Source: UBA3775 sp964584255 (lineage in GTDB: Bacteria > Bacillota > Clostridia > Lachnospirales > Lachnospiraceae). Taken from it: DNA of 43,422 nt. The stretch covers positions 1 to 43,422 of the forward strand of contig CAZOZM010000015.1 in NCBI GenBank assembly GCA_964584255.1. Direction: 5' to 3'. The notes beneath the pieces are model-generated. The model ran no database searches. It saw only the letters and a list, made by a program, of their open reading frames with translations, and had not been told where the DNA came from. Below are positions 6,911 through 16,129 of this stretch, piece by piece. Position numbers and translations under genes: made by a program. Every line of letters begins with the position of its first letter. Position 1 is the stretch's first letter.

Positions 6911-9577
6911 TTATTTTGCAAGATGTTCCAATCTTTCCTCTACCTGTGCAAGCATTGCACGATACTTTTCAAGTTTAGCCTGTTCATCTGCAACTTTTTC
7001 CTTAGGAGCTTTGCTTACAAACTTTTCATTCGAAAGCATACCTTCCGAACGCTTTATTTCTCCTTCAAGTCTTGTCTTTTCTTTTCCAAGTCTTTCGATT
7101 TCTTTGGAAATGTCAACAAGGTCAGCAAACGGAATATAAACCGTTGCTTCCGGAATTACGGTCGAAACGGCATCTGGATCAATGCCCTCTTTGTTTTCTG
7201 CAATCACAACCTCGGAAGCATATGAAAGTGTTGCGAAGAAAACTTTTCCGCCTTCAAATATGTCTCTAACATGCTTTGATTCGGAAACAACAAAAGTCTT
7301 TGCCTTTCTTGATGGAGGAACATTCATTCCCGTTCTCAATGCTCTTACTGCTTTTACTGCTTCTTTAATAAGAGCCGTTGCCTCTTTCTCCTGTGCATAA
7401 TTTCTTTCTTCCGTATAAACCGGCCAGTCGGAAATCATGATTGATGTATTATCATCATATGTTCCTTCTGCTTCTTTGAGTGTACAGTAAATTTCCTCAG
7501 TAATGAATGGCATGTATGGATGAAGGAGCTTCAGCGCATCGGTAAGAACACTTCTTAATGTCCATATGGCAGCCTTCTTTGTTTCGACATCATCTCCGTA
7601 AAGTCTTGGCTTAACCATTTCAATATACCAGTCACAAAGTTCTTCCCAGATGAAGTCATATATCTTCTGAGCCGCAACGCCAAGCTCGTATTTGTCAAGA
7701 TTTTCGGTTACTGCCTTAACAACATCATTACATTCTGCTAGTATCCACTTATCGGCATCCGTAAGACTTGCCTGAGAAACCTCTGAAACCTTGCCGTCTT
7801 CGCCCATCTGATCCATGTTCATCATTATGAAACGGCTTGCATTCCATACTTTGTTTGCAAAGTTTCTGCTTGCTTCAATTCTTTCCCAATAGAAACGCAT
7901 GTCATTTCCCGGTGCATTTCCGGTAATGAGTGTGAATCTTAAAGCATCCGCTCCATATTTATCAATTACCTCAAGCGGGTCAATTCCGTTTCCGAGAGAC
8001 TTACTCATCTTACGTCCCTGTGAGTCTCTTACAAGACCGTGAATGAGTACCGTATCAAACGGAACCTTACCTGTATGTTCAAGTCCTGAGAACATCATTC
8101 TGATAACCCAGAAGAAAATGATATCATAACCTGTCACAAGAGTGCTTGTAGGATAGAAATAGTCAAAATCTTCTGTCTTTTCAGGCCATCCCAGTGTTGA
8201 GAAAGGCCAGAGTGCAGACGAGAACCATGTATCAAGAGTATCAGGGTCCTGACGCATTTCCTTACCGCACTTAGGACACTTACATGAATTTTCTTTTGTA
8301 ACTGTCATTTCACCACAGTCATCGCAATAAAAAGCAGGTATTCTGTGTCCCCACCAAAGCTGTCTTGAAATACACCAGTCTCTGATATTCTCAAGCCAGT
8401 GATAATATGTCTTGTCAAAATGTTCAGGAACAAATTTGGTTTTTCCTGTTTTTACTGCATCAATTGCAGGTCCTGCAAGAGGTTCCATTTTTACGAACCA
8501 CTGCTTTGAAACTCTTGGTTCAACCGTTGAACCGCATCTGTAACATGTTCCTACATTATGACTGTAATCCTCTATTTCCGTTAATGCTCCGCACGCCTGC
8601 AAATTCCTTACGATTGCTTCTCTTGCTTCATAACGGTCCATGCCTGCATATTCAGGATAATCGTCAACAATTTTTGCATCTTCCGTCAATACATTAATTA
8701 CTTCAAGATTATGACGAAGACCGACTTCAAAGTCGTTAGGGTCGTGTGCAGGAGTAATTTTAACTACACCTGTACCGAATTCCATCTCTACATATTCATC
8801 TGCAATAACAGGAATAAGTCTTCCGACAAGCGGAAGTTTTACCATTTTTCCTATGCAGTCTTTATATCTTTCATCATTAGGATTTACAGCTACTGCCGTA
8901 TCTCCAAGCATTGTTTCCGGTCTTGTTGTTGCCATTTCAATATATCCGCTGCCGTCAGCATATGGATAACGAAGATGCCAGAAATGACCTGCCTGATCTT
9001 CGTAGTTAACTTCCGCATCGGAAATTGATGTAAGACAGTGAGGACACCAGTTGATTATTCTCTCTCCACGATAAATAAGACCCTTATTGTAAAGATTTAC
9101 GAAAACTTCCTTAACTGCCTTATTACAGCCCTCATCCATTGTAAATCTTTCACGGTCCCAGTCACATGATGAACCCAGTTTTCTAAGCTGCTTTACAATT
9201 CTTCCACCGTACTGTTCTTTCCAGTCCCATGCTCTTTCAAGGAATTTCTCGCGACCAAGCTCTTCCTTTGTAACACCTTCTTTTCTCATTGCTTCCACAA
9301 TCTTAGCCTCAGTTGCAATAGATGCATGATCTGTTCCCGGAAGCCATAAAGCTTCATATCCGGCCATCCTCTTGTATCTTATAAGAATATCCTGCATTGT
9401 ATTATCCAATGCATGTCCCATATGGAGCTGTCCGGTGATATTTGGTGGTGGAATAACGATGGTAAACGGTTTTTTCTCCGGATTTACCTTTGCATGAAAA
9501 TATTTACGGGTTTCCCACTTTTCATACAAATCGTCTTCAATTTCCTTTGGATTGTAATTCTTGGCAAGTTCTTTCAT
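6911..9577 (-). CDS. valS: Valine--tRNA ligase
   Basis: Class I aminoacyl-tRNA synthetase charging tRNA-Val in the cytosol. At 888 residues it has full family length. Visible parts: the HIGH-type signature PPPNITGQLHMGH (43-55), the CP1 editing domain with TTRPETMLGDTAV (218-230), zinc-type cysteine pairs (CDDC and CPKC, 418-437), the KMSKS loop GRKMSKSLGN (521-530), an anticodon-binding helical domain, and a C-terminal tRNA-binding coiled coil (DISKEIERLGKEKTRLEGEI). The ATG follows AAAGGAAG. Only 25 bases separate it from the upstream helical-repeat gene, with no terminator, promoter or T-box. valS therefore appears to be the last gene of the DUF5717/Hsp70-like operon. That is unusual, since valS in Firmicutes is commonly under its own T-box. 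Confidence 0.97.
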   Translation of the reverse strand: MKELAKNYNPKEIEDDLYEKWETRKYFHAKVNPEKKPFTIVIPPPNITGQLHMGHALDNTMQDILIRYKRMAGYEALWLPGTDHASIATEAKIVEAMRKEGVTKEELGREKFLERAWDWKEQYGGRIVKQLRKLGSSCDWDRERFTMDEGCNKAVKEVFVNLYNKGLIYRGERIINWCPHCLTSISDAEVNYEDQAGHFWHLRYPYADGSGYIEMATTRPETMLGDTAVAVNPNDERYKDCIGKMVKLPLVGRLIPVIADEYVEMEFGTGVVKITPAHDPNDFEVGLRHNLEVINVLTEDAKIVDDYPEYAGMDRYEAREAIVRNLQACGALTEIEDYSHNVGTCYRCGSTVEPRVSKQWFVKMEPLAGPAIDAVKTGKTKFVPEHFDKTYYHWLENIRDWCISRQLWWGHRIPAFYCDDCGEMTVTKENSCKCPKCGKEMRQDPDTLDTWFSSALWPFSTLGWPEKTEDFDYFYPTSTLVTGYDIIFFWVIRMMFSGLEHTGKVPFDTVLIHGLVRDSQGRKMSKSLGNGIDPLEVIDKYGADALRFTLITGNAPGNDMRFYWERIEASRNFANKVWNASRFIMMNMDQMGEDGKVSEVSQASLTDADKWILAECNDVVKAVTENLDKYELGVAAQKIYDFIWEELCDWYIEMVKPRLYGDDVETKKAAIWTLRSVLTDALKLLHPYMPFITEEIYCTLKEAEGTYDDNTSIMISDWPVYTEERNYAQEKEATALIKEAVKAVRALRTGMNVPPSRKAKTFVVSESKHVRDIFEGGKVFFATLSYASEVVIAENKEGIDPDAVSTVIPEATVYIPFADLVDISKEIERLGKEKTRLEGEIKRSEGMLSNEKFVSKAPKEKVADEQAKLEKYRAMLAQVEERLEHLAK

Positions 9578-9602
9578 AACTGCTTCCTTTCTGTATAAAA
9601 TT

Positions 9603-10436
9603 CTATTGTCCGTTTCGGTATGCCTTTTTTATTTTGTTGAGTGTATCATCAAAAAGCCACCAGAAATCCTCGTCACTGTCCTTACTGCTGTGCTCCATCA
9701 GTTTAAGCACACTCATGTAATCCGAGTTATATTCTCTGTTGTCTTCAATAAAGTAGAACTGATTTTCTATCCTTCTTATAAGCTCAACATCACCTGAATT
9801 TGCATTTATTTCCCGATTAAATGCCTCTTCATCTCCGCCCATTTTCAGAGCGTACATGTATTGGCAAAGACTCTCTTTATCATGATTTTTCTGATAAGCC
9901 CTGTCAAACGCCTTTGCGGCGGACGAGAACCTTCCGCCCTGAGCCAGAATCACGGCATAATTATGATATACGTTACCCTGATCCTCATCACCAAGCTGTT
10001 CAAACTCCTTGTCGTCTATCAGATTTGTATATTCAAACCCGGCTTCCCTGATTTTGCCGAATCTCATAAGCATATCCGCATGCCGTTTCCTGCGTTCTGC
10101 CGGAAGCATGTCGTAAAGCTTGTCGATTTCACTGATAAGATTGTTGAGTTCTTCCTCCGTATAATAGTCCGTACTGCAGAAAATCGAGACAACCAAATCC
10201 TTAATACCGGCACCTCTTGATAAAAGCTGTTCCAAAAACTGAGCCCTGTCCTTCATGCCCAGTTCCGTACCTATAAAGGTTACAAGCGACATGTCCGACA
10301 AATCCTCTTCAAGGGTGTCTATGTTGTGATAAAGATAGTAACACAATTCTTCCATCGTATATACGCTTACGCCCGTCGAAGTAAACGTATACGGATTAAC
10401 TGCCTTATCACCTATACAAAAAATAAACTTTCCCAC
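9603..10436 (-). CDS. Helical-repeat protein of the Hsp70-like operon
   Basis: I do not recognise a named family. The 277-residue protein starts at GTG (10434-10436) behind AAGGAAGG. The first ~60 residues (MGKFIFCIGDKAVNPY, then SVYTMEELCYYLYHNIDTLEED) look like a small alpha/beta domain. The rest is predominantly helical and TPR-like, including NVYHNYAVILAQGGRFSSAAKAFDRAY at about 159-185. No signal peptide or membrane helix, so it is cytosolic. It sits 15 bases downstream of the Hsp70-like gene and 25 upstream of valS, so it is co-transcribed with both. It is probably a partner in the same complex; TPR modules often contact chaperones, but its binding partner cannot be read from the sequence. 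Confidence 0.8.
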   Translation of the reverse strand: MGKFIFCIGDKAVNPYTFTSTGVSVYTMEELCYYLYHNIDTLEEDLSDMSLVTFIGTELGMKDRAQFLEQLLSRGAGIKDLVVSIFCSTDYYTEEELNNLISEIDKLYDMLPAERRKRHADMLMRFGKIREAGFEYTNLIDDKEFEQLGDEDQGNVYHNYAVILAQGGRFSSAAKAFDRAYQKNHDKESLCQYMYALKMGGDEEAFNREINANSGDVELIRRIENQFYFIEDNREYNSDYMSVLKLMEHSSKDSDEDFWWLFDDTLNKIKKAYRNGQ

Positions 10437-10451
10437 TTTATTAACCCTTCC

Positions 10452-11711
10452 TTAAAAGTGAATAACCTTTTCCCAGATTCTGTAAGTATTTTCATAAAAC
10501 TCACCGAATCCAAGATCCCTGACAGTCAAAACAGCCGTATCCCTGTCAAGAAATTCCACAAGCACTGAAACTCTCATCGTTTTGTTTTCACGCTTTTCTA
10601 TATTTCTGAGATTCATTACTATATGTTTAGTTTCTTTTCTGACCGCATGAAATATCGTAAAAAACACTTCATCCGTATCATCAAGAATTCCGACGGTTTT
10701 CGCATGAACCTTGCGCCAGTCACTTCCCGCCGCAACCATTGTATACTCGCCGATCCTGTTGTCCTTAAACATTCTTATGGAAACGGAAAATCTTGTCTGA
10801 TTATCCGTAAGGAACAGATAGTTTTTATAATCTTCACTTTCGGATATTATTCCGGCATAGGCCGCACCCTTCGCATACAGATTCTGTCCCTTAAAAACTC
10901 TTCTTCCCGGGCAAAGTGATTTAATTACCTCGTCCGCCCAGGTTCCGTCAAATCCCTGACCCGTAAAATAAATGGTTGAGAGAATCTGCCTGTGAAGAAG
11001 TCTGTCCGTAATGCCTTTAAAAACACCGGCAAGCCTTGAATCCGTCATTGTAAGCATCATTGATGCATTGAGCTCGTCATCAAAATCATAGGAGGAAACC
11101 GTAACCGTCACCGGAAGCTGTTTCTTACTTGTCGAAAGCTGATAGTATTTCAGTCCGGTTTCGTCAAAATCGAAAAGAGAAACATCATTTATCCACAGAT
11201 CCTTTTTCTGACTGACTGTATAATACATGAAGCTTTCCATGTAGCTCAATATCATCAGTCTGTTTTTCTCAAATCCAAGTGCCTCAAACGATTTTTCAAT
11301 TGCCGCCATAAGTTTGTCGGTCTTGTTCTTTACGGTTACAACAACCTTGGAAACAGTCATATTCAGATATTTCTGTCGTATTGCCGTATAGATTTTCCTG
11401 ATGAATTTATCAAGAAGCTCCGCTCCTGTATATTCGTTTCCGAAAATCTGTATTATTTCATCGCTTTCAAGTTTCTCAAGAATGGAATCCACATACCATC
11501 CGGCATCTCTGTTTCTGCATCTTACCGCCTCATCTCCGAACATCCAGTCTTTTGTATCATTTCTGATACACAGAACCGTCGGTACCAGATACATACTCCG
11601 GTTTGGAGAAATGCTGACCGATTCCGGTTCCGAACCATCCACACTTATGGATATCTGTGTGGTCTCCGTTCCGAGATCAAAACCCGCAATTATTGATTTT
11701 GAATTGTCCAT
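10452..11711 (-). CDS. Hsp70/actin-fold ATPase-like protein, degenerate (DUF5716-like)
   Basis: The 419-residue protein follows the outline of the Hsp70 ATPase domain but has no substrate-binding domain. Recognisable points are the phosphate-1 loop GFDLGTETTQISIS (10-23), YLVPTVLCI (41-49), an adenosine-type motif FTGQGFDGTWADEVI (249-263), and a connect-2-like QNLYAKGAAYAG (276-287). Where Hsp70 has the phosphate-2 motif DLGGGT, this protein has DFDETG (181-186), so ATP hydrolysis is doubtful. A beta-rich tail (about 300-419) follows. I believe it matches the Lachnospiraceae family named DUF5716, from memory. It lies between the giant scaffold gene (40-base gap) and the helical-repeat gene (15 bases), so it probably works with them. 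No membrane segment is evident. Confidence 0.82.
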   Translation of the reverse strand: MDNSKSIIAGFDLGTETTQISISVDGSEPESVSISPNRSMYLVPTVLCIRNDTKDWMFGDEAVRCRNRDAGWYVDSILEKLESDEIIQIFGNEYTGAELLDKFIRKIYTAIRQKYLNMTVSKVVVTVKNKTDKLMAAIEKSFEALGFEKNRLMILSYMESFMYYTVSQKKDLWINDVSLFDFDETGLKYYQLSTSKKQLPVTVTVSSYDFDDELNASMMLTMTDSRLAGVFKGITDRLLHRQILSTIYFTGQGFDGTWADEVIKSLCPGRRVFKGQNLYAKGAAYAGIISESEDYKNYLFLTDNQTRFSVSIRMFKDNRIGEYTMVAAGSDWRKVHAKTVGILDDTDEVFFTIFHAVRKETKHIVMNLRNIEKRENKTMRVSVLVEFLDRDTAVLTVRDLGFGEFYENTYRIWEKVIHF

Positions 11712-11751
11712 ATTCTCCTCTTCCTTTCTTTAGAGATTGTTAACCGGTAAA

Positions 11752-14700
11752 TCAGCCATTGTCTATCGGCTTAAACAGCTGTGAAATGGCAAATTCCCTC
11801 TTTACATAATCATTGAGAAGTTCAATCGACCTTCCCCTGTCCTTTGCATTCCTTGCATTTATTATCGCATTAATGGATGAAAATCTGGTCTTTGAACCGG
11901 TAAGGTCACCCGCCGGTCCCGTAAGCATACATCTTTCGGAAGTTATTACCTCCTGACCGCTCTCATCCTTTATTATATATTCTACCGTTTCCTGTGAGAA
12001 GAGAATGATTTCCTTAATGAAGATACCATAACATACATTACGCATAGCCTCTTCCTTCATAACCCTCTTACCGTCCTGACGTGTCATAATCTGAATTGTT
12101 ACGCGATGTTCAGGATTGGAGCGGTATTCAATATAGACTTTGTCTTCCATGTTTTCGGGCAATCTGAAATACTTGGAGAAATTCAGGAAACAAGGAAGTA
12201 TTTTTCCCTTGTTGACCATTATTTCAAGCCATTTTTCCGCAAATTCACATTCTTCCGACGTAAGTTCCCTTGCATTTGCAAGCTGTTTAAGACATGCAAG
12301 CATAACATAATCATTGGACTCAAAATAGGAATCCCTCTTTAAAATCTCCGTTATGCCTTCCGGTATTTCCACATCGGAAATAAGATACTTATATGAGAGA
12401 TAGTTAAAATATGCCTTTGTAAGAGTTCTGTTTCTTGCTCTCCGGTGATAATGAGAATATATCTGCTCACCATAAGGAAGATAACTCTCCGTAAATAATA
12501 TCTGTCCCAAAAGCCTCTCGTCAAAATCAGCGGTTGCAACCTGCTCAAGACATGCTTCCTGCCAAATATCATACATACGGTTGGTAAGGCCGTTATAATA
12601 ATTTGCCAGATAGATTAAAATCCTTTCATGTCTTCTGCCATTTACAAACAGATAGTACATCAGCTCACATAATGTTTTATTGTCACGGTTAACAGAGGCC
12701 TGCGGAACAGAAATCACAAACTTCTCAAGGACTCTCAAATCCACATTTTCAAAGCCGCATTCTTCCATCATACGGAATGCCTGTCCATACTGCTCATGCA
12801 GAATGAGAAGAGCAATAAACTTTCCTCTTCTTACCGGCGTAAGCTGTCTGTAATCTATTTTCTTCAGTTCCTCAGACTTAATCTCATCCTGTGCATGGTC
12901 ATAGAAATACAATGCCAGGTCGCTTATGAGCATATGCTCCTCTGAGGACGTAATTCCCTGAATTGCCGCCGCCTGCTTTCTCAATTCAACTGACTGCTGG
13001 TCAAACTTCCTCATCCGATGGGCTTTTTCAACCAGATTCAGTATAAGCTGGGAATTGTCTCTGTCATACTTATAGGCCATCGATGCCAGACTGTCTCCCG
13101 GCATAAGCTCCGTTATTTCCGTGCCCTCAGGCATAAAATATCTGTTATTTGAAGCATCCAGCATAAATACGCCTGCACCATGCGTATAAATGTCTATCTG
13201 CGCTTTACCGCCTATTAAAGGAACCATAATGTCCTCTGCCATTTCCCTGTGTGATACGCAGACATACTTCATAAGCGGATTACTGCATGTAACCTCACAT
13301 CTGAAAATGACTTTACCCATCTGTTCCCTGAATTGTTTTTTACTGTTTTCGTCACAGAGACTGTCATTATAGATTATAGCAAGATTACCGTCATTACGTC
13401 CCGCCCTCATCTGCTGAAGTGCAAACAGCCTGAGCTTATCCTTATAGTTCTCATATACAATAGGATTTGACTCCTTATGTAATACTATATTTGCATAGAG
13501 ATATGCCAGTCTCTTATCATTGAGTTTCGAATTGTATACATAATACATCAGAACAGCCTGGTCGAGTTCTTCCTCCACATCCCTGTCAATCGAATACATG
13601 TAGTATTCGTAAAGATCACTTATTCTGATATTTTCCTCCGCGCCCTTCTGATACCACTTAAAATACTTGGTCTCCTTACGATAACCTTTTATAAGTATCT
13701 GACAGATTGCCGTAAGCGTATCCCTCAGCTGGAATTTCTCGTAAATCATCGCAAGTACATTATACTGTATCTTTACATATACCTTTGAGCGGAGCACGAG
13801 AGACGTGAACTGAACCGCCAGGTCTCTGCTGCAGCAGTCATGTCTTAAAGCAAAAAGAACGGTTGAGGTTTCAAACATGTCAAGTTCCTTAAGCATAAAC
13901 GGTTCACGATTGAAAAGTTTTGCCGCCTCCATGAACATAATCGCCATGCGGCATCCCTTATCATACATTCCCTTAAGTTCATCAAACCGCATACGAATGT
14001 TTTTTTCATATCTTTCATCCGCATAAATTGCAAAAACCTGAAGAAGAGGACAGTCAGGATTATCCTGGCACAAAGCATAGAGCATCTCAAGGTACTCCTG
14101 CTTTCTGGTTGTCATCTTTTCCGAAAGAAGATACAGATAAAGCCCCTTTGCATAAGGAGAAGCATTCTCATATTCTTCCTCCGTTAGAGAATTAATTATT
14201 GCTGCTGCCGGACTCTCTTTTCCTGAGATTCTTATAAGTTTTGCTCTGTATAATTTTGAAAAAAGTTCATCACTCTCACTGCACCTGTCATATGCATCAA
14301 GAATAGCATTTGCCTCCGAAACATATCTTCCGGCCGGAATCTGGTTGAGGTTATATGATATGAAATTCTCAACTCCCCTTATGGCAAGTCCCTTAACTCT
14401 TCTTTTTTCTTCCAACTCTGATTTATTTTTGTTCGGCACATGACATATCACCCTGATATTAAGGCTTAAACCGCATCCCGTAATGCTTATTCCGCCAAAG
14501 TTCCATCCTTCGTGCATTTTCTCGGGATGAATTATGTAACGCAAATCAAACTCGCCGGATATAAAATCGTCATAGGATATGCTCTTCTGTTCAAGTTCAA
14601 TGAAATCACCGTTTTCCTCGGCGAAAAGATTCACATAACCCCAATTGCTTTTTGTAAGCCTTATTGAATCGGAAAAACTGCTTGTGCCGACATCATAACT

Positions 14701-15300
14701 GCAGACATCCCTGTCCGCCTGTACTGACACCGGAAGCTTTCTCCTCGTTGCAATAAGAAACTGCTCCATGGCATTGTCCGGCGAAGGACTTTTAAGAAGT
14801 CTCTCCCATACAAAACGGCTGTCCGGCTCAAAATGTTTTAAAAACATTTCAAAATCCGTACTCGTAAAAATTCTTCTTGCTTCTTCCCAATTATCTCTGG
14901 CAAGTGCCGCAAACTGAACCATGTTATATATTTTTCCGGCTACCGTATTAAGAACCGGTGCGGTTACTTTTATTTCATAGGGAAGTACAATTTCTCCCAA
15001 ACTGCTTACAATGTCAATTTCTCCCTGAATGACATCATTAACCTCAGAATATTCAGTATTTACCGTAAATTCTATTGTACATTCTTTTCCTATAAACTGT
15101 CTGCCCGATAAAATCACTCTGCTGTTTGTTGAATACACCAGCCCCTTCATGTGAGCTCCGGCCGCATTACTCACCGTCACGGTATGCAAAATACGTTTGT
15201 CCACCGGTACTGACAGAGAAACCTTATCCTCACTCAGTTTTATGGCCGGCAGTTCATATTCAAATATACCGCGTGACAGTTGCTCTATCTTTTCCTTCAC
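11752..15300 (-). CDS. Giant cytosolic beta/alpha-solenoid scaffold protein (DUF5717-like)
   Basis: The start is the GTG at 15298-15300, since AAAAAAGGAGGT sits 8 bases upstream; an upstream in-frame ATG at 15333 would place that ribosome site inside the gene. This gives 1182 residues. An Ig-like beta domain (about 1-115) and a second one (about 195-300) lead into a long helical, TPR-like solenoid (about 305-1085), broken around 660-740 by a beta insert. A final beta segment (VYIEYRSNPEHRVTIQIMTR) closes the chain. There is no signal peptide or membrane helix, so the protein is cytosolic. I associate this size and layout with DUF5717 of Lachnospiraceae, from memory. It is first in the operon, with its own promoter at 15343-15371, and leads into the Hsp70-like gene. 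Function unknown; a dedicated scaffold for the Hsp70-like protein is inference. Confidence 0.82.
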   Translation of the reverse strand: MKEKIEQLSRGIFEYELPAIKLSEDKVSLSVPVDKRILHTVTVSNAAGAHMKGLVYSTNSRVILSGRQFIGKECTIEFTVNTEYSEVNDVIQGEIDIVSSLGEIVLPYEIKVTAPVLNTVAGKIYNMVQFAALARDNWEEARRIFTSTDFEMFLKHFEPDSRFVWERLLKSPSPDNAMEQFLIATRRKLPVSVQADRDVCSYDVGTSSFSDSIRLTKSNWGYVNLFAEENGDFIELEQKSISYDDFISGEFDLRYIIHPEKMHEGWNFGGISITGCGLSLNIRVICHVPNKNKSELEEKRRVKGLAIRGVENFISYNLNQIPAGRYVSEANAILDAYDRCSESDELFSKLYRAKLIRISGKESPAAAIINSLTEEEYENASPYAKGLYLYLLSEKMTTRKQEYLEMLYALCQDNPDCPLLQVFAIYADERYEKNIRMRFDELKGMYDKGCRMAIMFMEAAKLFNREPFMLKELDMFETSTVLFALRHDCCSRDLAVQFTSLVLRSKVYVKIQYNVLAMIYEKFQLRDTLTAICQILIKGYRKETKYFKWYQKGAEENIRISDLYEYYMYSIDRDVEEELDQAVLMYYVYNSKLNDKRLAYLYANIVLHKESNPIVYENYKDKLRLFALQQMRAGRNDGNLAIIYNDSLCDENSKKQFREQMGKVIFRCEVTCSNPLMKYVCVSHREMAEDIMVPLIGGKAQIDIYTHGAGVFMLDASNNRYFMPEGTEITELMPGDSLASMAYKYDRDNSQLILNLVEKAHRMRKFDQQSVELRKQAAAIQGITSSEEHMLISDLALYFYDHAQDEIKSEELKKIDYRQLTPVRRGKFIALLILHEQYGQAFRMMEECGFENVDLRVLEKFVISVPQASVNRDNKTLCELMYYLFVNGRRHERILIYLANYYNGLTNRMYDIWQEACLEQVATADFDERLLGQILFTESYLPYGEQIYSHYHRRARNRTLTKAYFNYLSYKYLISDVEIPEGITEILKRDSYFESNDYVMLACLKQLANARELTSEECEFAEKWLEIMVNKGKILPCFLNFSKYFRLPENMEDKVYIEYRSNPEHRVTIQIMTRQDGKRVMKEEAMRNVCYGIFIKEIILFSQETVEYIIKDESGQEVITSERCMLTGPAGDLTGSKTRFSSINAIINARNAKDRGRSIELLNDYVKREFAISQLFKPIDNG

Positions 15301-15342
15301 CTGTACGGACCTCCTTTTTTCCCATTTATGCATACATGTTTT

Positions 15343-15371
15343 ATTTTATCAAATCTGTCTACTATAATCAA
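15343..15371 (-). promoter_or_regulatory. Promoter of the scaffold/Hsp70-like/valS operon
   Basis: TTGATT (15366-15371), 17 bases, TAAAAT (15343-15348) on the minus strand, about 40 bases before the GTG start and just past the rplT terminator. Confidence 0.65.
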
Positions 15372-15390
15372 CCTATTTAAAATTCAAAAA

Positions 15391-15423
15391 CAAAAAAAAC
15401 CACACACCTGAAATGGTGTGTGG
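15391..15423 (-). terminator. Terminator after rplT
   Basis: CCACACACC/GGTGTGTGG hairpin (15400-15408 with 15415-15423) followed by eight T on the minus strand (15392-15399). Strong intrinsic terminator. Confidence 0.92.
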
Positions 15424-15438
15424 TAAGAAATTCATCTG

Positions 15439-15795
15439 TTATGCAAGCTTAGCCTTTGCAACTTCAACAAGTTTAGCAAATCCTTCTGCATCATTAACAG
15501 CAAGTTCTGCAAGCATCTTTCTGTTGATATCAACTTCTGCGAGCTTTAATCCGTACATAAATTTAGAATATGAAAGACCATTAAGTCTTGCTGCTGCGTT
15601 GATACGGGCAATCCAAAGACTTCTCATCTGTCTCTTTCTTTCTTTACGACCAGCAAATGCTGATGTTAATGCACGCATTACGGACTGCTTTGCGATTCTG
15701 TACTGCTTGCTTCTAGCTCCTCTGTAACCTTTAGCGAGCTTTAAAACTCTGTTATGTTTCTTTTTAGCATTTAAGCCACCTTTAATTCTTGCCAT
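15439..15795 (-). CDS. rplT: 50S ribosomal protein L20
   Basis: The 118-residue length and the signature MARIKGGLNAKKKHNRVLKLAKGY-type opening (very basic, long N-terminal helix) are diagnostic, as are AFAGRKERKRQMRSLWIARI and the C-terminal AELAVNDAEGFAKLV. L20 binds 23S rRNA early in 50S assembly, and in Firmicutes it represses its own operon through the infC leader. It is the last gene of infC-rpmI-rplT. Its ribosome site (AAAGAGG) lies at the foot of a hairpin that repeats a motif from the operon leader (15801-15850), suggesting an extra level of control. Confidence 0.98.
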   Translation of the reverse strand: MARIKGGLNAKKKHNRVLKLAKGYRGARSKQYRIAKQSVMRALTSAFAGRKERKRQMRSLWIARINAAARLNGLSYSKFMYGLKLAEVDINRKMLAELAVNDAEGFAKLVEVAKAKLA

Positions 15796-15800
15796 AATTT

Positions 15801-15850
15801 ACCTCTTTCTGCGCTGCTTATCCTGATATAGGTCCGTGAATGCAGCGCAG
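15801..15850 (-). promoter_or_regulatory. Hairpin ahead of rplT repeating the L20-leader motif
   Basis: On the minus strand the 93-base rpmI-rplT gap holds an ACCT...TCAG...TAAGCAGCGCA...AAAG...AGGT block (15801-15833) that closely repeats one in the infC leader (16757-16786). The two share an exact 11-base core, TAAGCAGCGCA. A 9-bp stem (15809-15817 with 15842-15850) can also form with the same core, giving two exclusive folds beside the rplT ribosome site. Known L20 control makes an L20-binding translational operator plausible; binding itself is inference. Confidence 0.55.
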
Positions 15851-15888
15851 ACACAAACCCGATGTATTCATTCTATCTGATCTCCAAC

Positions 15889-16086
15889 TTATAAGTATGG
15901 TAAAATCTTCTTCATATTCTTTTCATTTGTCTTATCAGTCATTGCAGCTTTTCTGAGATTTCTCTTAAGCTTTGTGGACTTCTTTGTTAAAATGTGCTGT
16001 TTGCCGGCTTTCATTCTCTTAAGTTTTCCTGTTCCGGTCTTGGAAAATCTTTTAGCAGCTGCACTGCTTGTCTTCATTTTTGGCAT
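15889..16086 (-). CDS. rpmI: 50S ribosomal protein L35
   Basis: A 65-residue, highly basic protein with the family opening MPKMKTSSAAAKRF and the central KAGKQHILTKKSTKLKRNLR. It starts behind AAGGAGG. It sits 43 bases after infC and 93 before rplT in the conserved infC-rpmI-rplT order. Confidence 0.98.
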   Translation of the reverse strand: MPKMKTSSAAAKRFSKTGTGKLKRMKAGKQHILTKKSTKLKRNLRKAAMTDKTNEKNMKKILPYL

Positions 16087-16129
16087 AATATAATCCTCCT
16101 TAATAAATCCTGCCTATCCGTAGATGACA

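Noticed and set aside
9578..9602. T-box for valS
   Set aside because: Only 25 bases separate valS from the upstream stop codon; too short for any T-box.
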